Below, one piece after another: positions 31,786-36,982 of a DNA stretch of 36,982 nt. The position numbers and the translations under genes are program-made. This DNA comes from a virus. The stretch's first letter is position 1. Every line of letters begins with the position of its first letter. The stretch is taken from positions 1 to 36,982 of IMG/VR virus record IMGVR_UViG_3300035015_000016, one strand, 5' to 3'. The notes under the pieces were generated by a model, which saw only the letters and a list, made by a program, of their open reading frames with translations, was not told the DNA's origin and ran no database searches.

Positions 31786-32815
31786 AGCCCAGCAGCTCAC
31801 CACGGCTCCGGCCGGGATCGAGGCCTTCACCTTCGGCGATGATGTCAGCGTCGTCGACGGGCGCAGCCTGTGGGAATACTTCGACGGCGCGTGGATCAAT
31901 GCCGACTGGTACGAGCCGCCGGTGCCCTTCGTTGGTCTCGCCAAGTGCTACCGGATGAGCCCGCACCACCAGAGTGCGATCAAGCTCAAGGTCAACCTGC
32001 TCAAGAAGCACTTCGTGCCCTCGCGCTGGATGGACGCGGCGACCCATGAACGCGCCGCGCTCGACTTCCTGCAGATGGGCAATCTGTTCCTCGAGATGAT
32101 CCCCAACATCGCGCGAAAGCCGATGGCGTATCGCGTCAGCCCGGCGCTCCACACCCGGGTTGGGACCAAGGAAGGATACTTCTACTGGGTCAAACCCGAC
32201 ACGGTGGGCTTGGGCAGCATCGCCAGCGGGCACGAGTTCGCGCCCGGCTCGATAGTACACCTGCGCGAGCCTGATGTTGGCCAGGAGATCTATGGCCTGC
32301 CGGAATGGCTGGCAGCCCTCAACTCCGGGTTGCTCAACGAGGCGGCGACGCTGTTCCGCCGCCGCTATTACAAGAACGGGGCGCACGCTGGGTTCATCTT
32401 CTACCTGTCCGAGCCGAGCATGAGCGATGACGACGTCAAGAAGATCCGCGATCAGCTGCGCGGAGCAAAGGGCGTGGGCAACTTCAAGAACCTGTTCCTT
32501 CATGCCCCCAACGGCAAGAAGGACGGGGTGCAAATCATGCACCTGAGCGAGGTGGCCGCGAAGGACGAGTTCCTCAACATCAAGAACGTGACCCGCGACG
32601 ATCTGCTGGTCGCCCACCGCACGCCGCCGCAGGTGCTTGGGATCATCCCGCAAAACAACGGCGGCTTTGGCGACGTGCGCACCGCGATGGACGTGTTCTT
32701 CAGCAACGAGATCATGCCGCTGATGGACGTGATGCGCCAGGTGAACGACATCACCGGCCTGCCGGTGGTGCAGTACCGCGACTATCAGCCGATGATGACC
32801 GGCCCCGCGGCCTGA
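31775..32815 (+). CDS. Q: Portal vertex protein Q
   Basis: 346 aa (P2 Q is 344). FTFGDDVSVVDGRSLWEYFD, CYRMSPHHQSAIKLKVNLLK and LAALNSGLLNEAATLFRRRY are gpQ family signatures; the end reads MDVMRQVNDITGLPVVQYRD. Starts inside the P stop region, so is coupled to P. Forms the DNA-entry ring. Confidence 0.95.
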   Translation: MTHEAQQLTTAPAGIEAFTFGDDVSVVDGRSLWEYFDGAWINADWYEPPVPFVGLAKCYRMSPHHQSAIKLKVNLLKKHFVPSRWMDAATHERAALDFLQMGNLFLEMIPNIARKPMAYRVSPALHTRVGTKEGYFYWVKPDTVGLGSIASGHEFAPGSIVHLREPDVGQEIYGLPEWLAALNSGLLNEAATLFRRRYYKNGAHAGFIFYLSEPSMSDDDVKKIRDQLRGAKGVGNFKNLFLHAPNGKKDGVQIMHLSEVAAKDEFLNIKNVTRDDLLVAHRTPPQVLGIIPQNNGGFGDVRTAMDVFFSNEIMPLMDVMRQVNDITGLPVVQYRDYQPMMTGPAA

Positions 32816-32821
32816 CATTCA

Positions 32822-32840
32822 CCTCGCCGAAAAGGCGGGG
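32822..32840 (+). terminator. Hairpin after portal gene Q
   Basis: CCTCGCC and GGCGGGG pair with a GAAAA loop, 6 nt after the Q stop. No T-run follows. A further palindrome, CTGCCGA-C-TCGGCAG, lies at 32921-32935 in the same 144-bp gap before the methylase gene. Confidence 0.5.
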
Positions 32841-32959
32841 GAACCGGGCGCGCCAACGCCCGAATTCCGACGAATTGCACTCGTCCTGTCCCAACCGGTC
32901 CCGCCTTGGGATCAGCCCGCCTGCCGACTCGGCAGCGGAACAGATATGGAACAAATGCG

Positions 32960-33781
32960 ATGGAGTCGAATCCCTATTACCCGCACGAGCCGGTTGACCC
33001 GGTCCGCCCTGCCGCTGCGTACATCGGGGGCAAGCGAGCGCTCGCAAAGCGCCTGGTCGCGATGATCGATGCCGTGCCGCACGATGCCTATTGCGAGGGC
33101 TTTGTCGGCATGGGCGGCGTGTTCTTCCGCCGATCGGCTAGGCCCAAGAGCGAGACGATCAACGACTGGTCACAGGATGTGGCCACCTTCTTCCGGGTGC
33201 TGCAGCATCATTACGTCGCCTTCCTCGACATGCTCCGCTTCCAGATCACTAGCCGGGCCAACTTCGAGCTGCTGGTGCGGCAGGATCCGGGCACGCTCAC
33301 CGACTTGCAGCGATCGGCTCGCTTCCTCTACCTGCAGCGGCTGAGCTTTGGCGGGAAGGTCGATGGGCGCGGGTACGGCGTCGACTATGCAGCGCCCGCG
33401 CGCTTCGACGTTACAAAGCTGGGTCCATTGCTCGAGGCGATCCATGAACGACTTGCCCGGGTAAAGATCGAGCGCCTGCCCTGGAGCGACTTCATCGCCC
33501 GCTATGACCGGCCTGGCACGCTGTTCTACCTCGATCCGCCCTACTACGGCTGCGAAGGCGACTATGGCCGGGAGCTGTTTGATCGCGACCAGTTCGCGCT
33601 GATGGCTGAGCAGCTGGCGGGCCTGAAGGGCCGCTTCATCCTCTCGATCAATGATCATCCCGAGGTGCGCCGGATCTTCGCGGGCTTTGCATTTCACGAA
33701 GAGGCGGTGCGCTACACCGTGGGCGGGATGCACAAGAGCCGCGATTTCGGCGAGCTGATCATCAGTGGCGGGGCAGATTGA
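32960..33781 (+). CDS. D12-class DNA adenine N6-methylase
   Basis: 273 aa. SAM-binding motif AAAYIGGKRALAKR (~18-30) and AFVG-like EGFVGMGGVFF, then catalytic YLDPPYYGCEGDY (~190). These define Dam/D12 methylases, which methylate adenine, often in GATC. Target specificity cannot be read from sequence. Placed right after Q in the direction of the P-Q operon; may protect phage DNA from host restriction. No paired endonuclease seen. Confidence 0.9.
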   Translation: MESNPYYPHEPVDPVRPAAAYIGGKRALAKRLVAMIDAVPHDAYCEGFVGMGGVFFRRSARPKSETINDWSQDVATFFRVLQHHYVAFLDMLRFQITSRANFELLVRQDPGTLTDLQRSARFLYLQRLSFGGKVDGRGYGVDYAAPARFDVTKLGPLLEAIHERLARVKIERLPWSDFIARYDRPGTLFYLDPPYYGCEGDYGRELFDRDQFALMAEQLAGLKGRFILSINDHPEVRRIFAGFAFHEEAVRYTVGGMHKSRDFGELIISGGAD

Positions 33782-33932
33782 ACCGGCGGCCGTCACGCCC
33801 GGCCACAGGCTACTTGCGCTGACGGCCTTGGCCATACGTCCGAAACGACAGAAGCAGGAACTCCCTGGTGCGTGCCATCAGCGGCGCTGCGGATAAATCC
33901 AGACATCCTGTCCGGCAATGGGCATTGCGTTC

Positions 33933-33947
33933 GTTCCGCTCTTGTTC
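33933..33947 (+). promoter_or_regulatory. Alphaproteobacterial SOS (LexA) box
   Basis: GTTC-CGCTCTT-GTTC is an exact match to the GTTC-N7-GTTC LexA consensus of alphaproteobacteria. It is 11 nt before ATG 33959 of the Zn-ribbon gene, and a third GTTC directly precedes it. The distance means LexA would cover the start site of a short-leader or leaderless transcript. Confidence 0.6.
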
Positions 33948-33958
33948 TCATTACGCGC

Positions 33959-34174
33959 ATGAGCTCGAAGCGCCTTGATTCGTTGTCCGCCTATTGCCGT
34001 GAGGGGTTGCGGCTGCGCGTTCAGTGCAGCTGCGGGCACACCGTGCTGCTCGACCCCGCCGCACTGCTCAAGCGATCGCAGCAGAAGGGCGGCAGCCACC
34101 TCGTGGCGAAGATCGTGCCGCGCATGAAGTGCAGCACCTGCGGCGCCCGCCCGGTCGATTACGGGCCAGCATGA
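33959..34174 (+). CDS. Small zinc-ribbon protein behind an SOS box
   Basis: 71 aa. RVQCSCGHTVLLDPAALLKR and MKCSTCGARPVDYGP give a CxC...CxxC zinc ribbon, a kind common in alphaproteobacterial small proteins of unknown role. No ribosome site, but the start is 11 nt past the LexA box. The short frame from 33872 is not used, because it would cross that box. Position suggests induction with DNA damage, possibly with prophage induction. Confidence 0.6.
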   Translation: MSSKRLDSLSAYCREGLRLRVQCSCGHTVLLDPAALLKRSQQKGGSHLVAKIVPRMKCSTCGARPVDYGPA

Positions 34175-34210
34175 TCTCAAAATAAAGCCCAGTAACAAAA
34201 CCGATCTGGA

Positions 34211-35896
34211 TCAAGCTGGCATTCCCTTGCGACTAGGATCGCCAATCCAATCTCGAGCAGTTTCAATGAAACTCCAGACGTCACCCTTGTCCGGACGAAC
34301 ATAATTTTTGGCGGAAGGGTCGGCCCCCATTGCCTCAAACATGCGTAAAAGCCAGTCTTGTTTAGATGGCTTTGGCGACACCAAATCGGAGAGCCAACTC
34401 TCGAGTTCCCCTACAGGTACGAATAATACGCCGAATTCCGCAAATTCGTTGAGGACTGCTCTTGCCGCCACTGCTTCCTTTGAGCCGAGAGTTATCAATC
34501 CTTGTTGCTTCAAGGCCTTCTTTTCGACCGCTTTCATCTGACTACTCAATGCTGCACGGTTCTCCTGCAGTCTATGGAGTGCTGCCCCATCTAGATCGAC
34601 CAACGGCCAGATCTTCCAGAAATCTTTGTGCATCATGACATCGAGATCGAAGATTGCGAGGGCCGGAACTCCGATCCGACGAAGTGGCTCAACCACCCGA
34701 GGGATGGTTTGCCAGTTCTGAGCATTCATGAACAAGCAGTCCTCGAGTCCTCTTGAATCAGCGATGAGCCTACTATTCACCTCTTCGTAGAAAGCGCGGT
34801 CGGTATCTGATTCACAGACAACTGCGCCGCGGTGGAAAAGCGCTCGAAGAGAGTGCGCCGATCTGAGCAGAGGATCGTGCATTAGCCGGGTGAGCTCCTC
34901 AGGCTCCAGCGAGCGGGCAGAGCCAACCCCACTTTCGTAGGACAGCCTTACGATTCGAAGATCCGGCGTTGCATGCATGCATCCGAGAAGCAGCTCCGAG
35001 CTGTGCGTAGCAATTACGAGAGACGCCTGCCGGCTTCGGGCGGTCTCTGCGAGTGCGCGTCCTACCCGCCTAGCAAGTGTAGGATGCAAAAAGGCCTCAG
35101 GCTCGTCGACTAAGATGATGCGATCAGGGAGGCTCAACACCGCTGAAATAAGACCGACCGAGGTTTGTACGCCGTCCCCGAGAGACTGGATATCATTGGC
35201 TTCAAACATAAACTGTGATGTTTCTGGGCCCATGCACTTTTCGTCGATATGGTCTTCTGGATCTTCGTCGCTAAGACGAATCCTCAACGTCTGCATTCCG
35301 GTTGCGTCAATTACGAAGTGCTTCCCGAAGGCCTCTTTGGTGAAGTTGCGGATTAGCTTTCGCTCTTCATCCGCGACAAAAAGGTACCACAATAGATTTT
35401 CGGCAAGTTCTTTGATGTCACCCGACGGCTTCGGATCAACCAACTCGAAACGAGTTCGCCCATCTAAACGTCTCGTGAAGAATGCGACGAATTGTGTATG
35501 GATCGATCGATGATCTTGATGTTCTATCCAGCTTTCGAAGTCTCGCTCACGAATCTGAGTTTGTTGCTCGCGATCACTTCCACTGATGCGAGGGCGTTTG
35601 CACCTGATGTATTCCGCATCAGCGGGATCATCTAGACGCGTTTTCGAACGAAAAACTTCCATCATTTCGATGATGGTCGTGGAATTGTTCGGTATCTGTA
35701 CGTTGACTGCCTCTAAGACCGTTGAAGGCGGTTGTAGCGAACAGCAGAATTCCTCAATCTCACGAAGGGTTTGGCTCTTGCCGGCATTGTTCGGCCCGAC
35801 AAGAACCGTGACGTGAGGGCAATCAACTTGGAGTGGGGGCTGATCAGGTTTACTTCCAACTCTAAATCGAAGCCTTCGCAGCCCAAGCTCATTCAT
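34211..35896 (-). CDS. OLD-like ATPase fused to TOPRIM nuclease-like domain
   Basis: 561 aa from ATG 35896. ABC-type ATPase: Walker A GPNNAGKS (~31-38), signature-like SLGDGVQTSVGL (~250), Walker B RIILVDEPEAFLHP (~270-283), H-loop VIATHSSELL (~305). C-terminal TOPRIM: Glu in VVCESDTDRAFYEEV (~380), DxD in ALAIFDLDVMM (~430). That order is the OLD family (P2 Old, GajA); fused PARIS AriA-AriB is another option. AT-rich compared with the phage core. It sits beyond Q at the right edge, where P2 also carries old and tin. No helicase partner is adjacent. Confidence 0.8.
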   Translation of the reverse strand: MNELGLRRLRFRVGSKPDQPPLQVDCPHVTVLVGPNNAGKSQTLREIEEFCCSLQPPSTVLEAVNVQIPNNSTTIIEMMEVFRSKTRLDDPADAEYIRCKRPRISGSDREQQTQIRERDFESWIEHQDHRSIHTQFVAFFTRRLDGRTRFELVDPKPSGDIKELAENLLWYLFVADEERKLIRNFTKEAFGKHFVIDATGMQTLRIRLSDEDPEDHIDEKCMGPETSQFMFEANDIQSLGDGVQTSVGLISAVLSLPDRIILVDEPEAFLHPTLARRVGRALAETARSRQASLVIATHSSELLLGCMHATPDLRIVRLSYESGVGSARSLEPEELTRLMHDPLLRSAHSLRALFHRGAVVCESDTDRAFYEEVNSRLIADSRGLEDCLFMNAQNWQTIPRVVEPLRRIGVPALAIFDLDVMMHKDFWKIWPLVDLDGAALHRLQENRAALSSQMKAVEKKALKQQGLITLGSKEAVAARAVLNEFAEFGVLFVPVGELESWLSDLVSPKPSKQDWLLRMFEAMGADPSAKNYVRPDKGDVWSFIETARDWIGDPSRKGMPA

Positions 35897-36130
35897 AGCT
35901 CCCTCCCTTGTACTGTCTCGGTATGCCTGCTGCCGGCTTACACGCCAAGGCAGTTCGTATTGGCAGAGCAGATCTGCTTCGTCCGTGAGATGCTGGTGAC
36001 CAGAATTCTGCAAATTCAGGCTTGGACCTCAGCATGAATTCTCCCAAGGCGCCGCGCTTGCCCCCACGCCTCGCCCTCATGCTTTCTGCCCGCTTTTTAT
36101 GCAGTCGGGGGACTGCCGGTGCAATCTGAC

Positions 36131-36419
36131 AGAGGGGGGTATGTGCGGGAAACACGGTACATTTGGAATATTGGCTGAAACTGTCACGCAAAGCACTGAA
36201 TTTGCTAGACGAAAATATACCGTCAGCAATGGAATATGATGGAATATTTTAGAGCCTTCAACGGTACATCATTGAAAACATTGAAGTTACAAAAGTGAAA
36301 ATGTTCCATTGGACCAACGGTATAATGTTCCATCGATATTCCAAAAATATACCGTTCTAAATAATTGAATTTGTGAGAATGTTCCAAATGTACCGTGTTT
36401 CCCGCACATACCCCCCTCT
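36131..36419. repeat. 289-bp AT-rich element with perfect 38-bp terminal inverted repeats
   Basis: Arms at 36131-36168 and 36382-36419 are exact reverse complements (outer ends AGAGGGGGGTATGTGCGGGA and its complement). Inside are four more TACCGT/ACGGTA copies: 36218 with 36261 (6 bp) and 36316-36324 with 36348-36356 (9 bp) can each form inner hairpins, so the strand can fold into a three-way, cloverleaf-like shape. TGGAATAT/GTTCCA motifs recur around them. No transposase and no convincing ORF. No target-site duplication is visible at the ends. The GC-poor body contrasts with the host sequence. Best description: MITE-like repeat or structured RNA/ssDNA element. The rest of the 35897-36670 gap shows no gene. 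Confidence 0.7.
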
Positions 36420-36547
36420 TCAAAACGGCTGACGGGAAAGTGCCATTTTTCGCCGATCACTCGGATCGCCGGTACCAGGGCTCGGAAGGAAATGGAGTTA
36501 TGCAGTCTGATGCGCACGGGGGCATCGGGACCCACTTACTCCAAAGG

Positions 36548-36565
36548 TGGAGCGGGTGAAGGGAA
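36548..36565 (-). other. tRNA-Gly 3'-end-like fragment (possible attachment site remnant)
   Basis: On the minus strand these 18 bases read TTCCCTTCACCCGCTCCA, which is how alphaproteobacterial tRNA-Gly genes end (T-arm 3' side, acceptor strand CACCCGC, discriminator, CCA). The rest of a tRNA is absent. Integrases that target tRNA-Gly leave such pieces at the far end of islands. Tied by recollection of tRNA-Gly sequences, not a search. It also lies in the loop of a 10-bp hairpin (36539-36548 with 36569-36578). Confidence 0.4.
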
Positions 36566-36670
36566 CCGACCTTTAGAGTGAGTGGCTTTGGCGTCTTGCT
36601 CGTTATCGCAGCTGCTAGTGGCGGCTTTCGGGAAATGGGCGAGCCAAGCTCAATGTCGGAAGCTGGGTGG

Positions 36671-36982
36671 TTAGCGGCCGTCCCGCCGATATGGCCTCAA
36701 GCGGCCCAGTCGCCGGGCAAGCCGATGCGGCATCCTTATCTCGAACAGGCGGAGTTCGTATTTCGCATCGCTATTGCCGCCTCGGGCGGCGCAATACAGC
36801 CATCGTCGGTAACCGGCGAGATCTCCGATATTGTAGTAGGACATCGCCATATTCTGCGCCGCGTTATCCTCGCCCAAACGATATGCGCGATAAGTCAGGC
36901 CGAGGGGGGTGGCTCTATTCCAGATGCGACCGAGCTCCTTCATAGAACCAGTCTGGGCGTTCCGATTGGCAAGATCCAACAT
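36671..36982 (-). CDS. Sel1-like repeat protein (possibly 5'-incomplete)
   Basis: 103 aa reading to the window edge, where its first codon ATG coincides with the last bases, so it may be complete or truncated. Sel1-like repeats: LTYRAYRLGEDNAAQNMAMS, YYNIGDLAGYRRWLYCAARG, then GNSDAKYELRLFE. Such repeats mediate protein contacts, often in signalling or secretion. Host or island gene rather than phage core. Confidence 0.55.
   Translation of the reverse strand: MLDLANRNAQTGSMKELGRIWNRATPLGLTYRAYRLGEDNAAQNMAMSYYNIGDLAGYRRWLYCAARGGNSDAKYELRLFEIRMPHRLARRLGRLRPYRRDGR

Noticed and set aside
31712-32818. 368-aa minus-strand ORF across portal Q
   Set aside because: Antisense shadow; the plus-strand product is an unmistakable portal protein.
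36223-36535. Two short minus-strand ORFs within and next to the inverted-repeat element
   Set aside because: They run across the repeat arms and motifs, have no ribosome site and no recognisable domain.
36667-36945. 92-aa plus-strand ORF at the right edge
   Set aside because: Opposite to the Sel1-like gene, with Arg/Ser-rich shadow composition.

Overview
The window is a nearly complete P2-like (myovirus, Peduovirus-type) prophage with accessory genes at both edges. GC-rich sequence, protein flavour and one GTTC-N7-GTTC SOS box suggest an alphaproteobacterial host, probably Sphingomonadales/Erythrobacteraceae; this is an inference, as no rRNA or host marker gene is present. No CRISPR array or intact tRNA was seen.

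Layout. 1-1035: a DUF433/DUF5615 toxin-antitoxin-like pair. 1039-8362 (minus strand): an early operon read from a Cro-like gene through a CII-like regulator, an Ogr/Delta late activator, several small genes with ATGA/GTGA start-stop overlaps, a primase-helicase, an excisionase-like protein and the integrase. 8363-8447: a divergent control region with five TCTATAG-like boxes at 12-bp spacing. 8448-11207 (plus): a CI-like S24 repressor, a solitary HsdR-N-type nuclease gene and two small accessory genes. 11215-29788 (minus): the late genes O N M L X, holins, lysozyme, Rz/Rz1, R, S, (a plus-strand accessory gene at 22624-23181), J I H, DUF4376, DUF1353, V W FI FII E/E' T U D. 29950-33781 (plus): terminase P, portal Q and an adenine methylase. 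33959-36982: a Zn-ribbon gene behind an SOS box, an OLD-like ATPase-TOPRIM gene, a 289-bp element with perfect 38-bp inverted ends, a tRNA-Gly 3'-end-like fragment and a Sel1-like gene.

How it works together. CI and Cro compete at the 12-bp box array. When repression is lifted, the leftward operon makes the replication proteins and Ogr. Ogr is then expected to switch on the late operons. I find one shared dyad, CCGTT-N11-(A/T)ACGG, 45-48 nt upstream of the first gene of three late units (P-Q, J-DUF1353 and V-D). Those three genes have no Shine-Dalgarno, so the dyads look like Ogr sites for leaderless late transcripts. Structural genes follow P2 closely, including a T_TTT_TTT -1 frameshift site for E/E' and the D/H/S protease residues of O. 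The replication module is not P2-like: a primase-helicase stands where P2 has the gpA nickase.

The most interesting parts are the late-promoter box, the inverted-repeat element at 36131-36419, and the accessory genes in typical P2 moron positions (HsdR-N protein next to cI, membrane protein between S and J, OLD-like protein beyond Q), which are candidate phage-exclusion genes.
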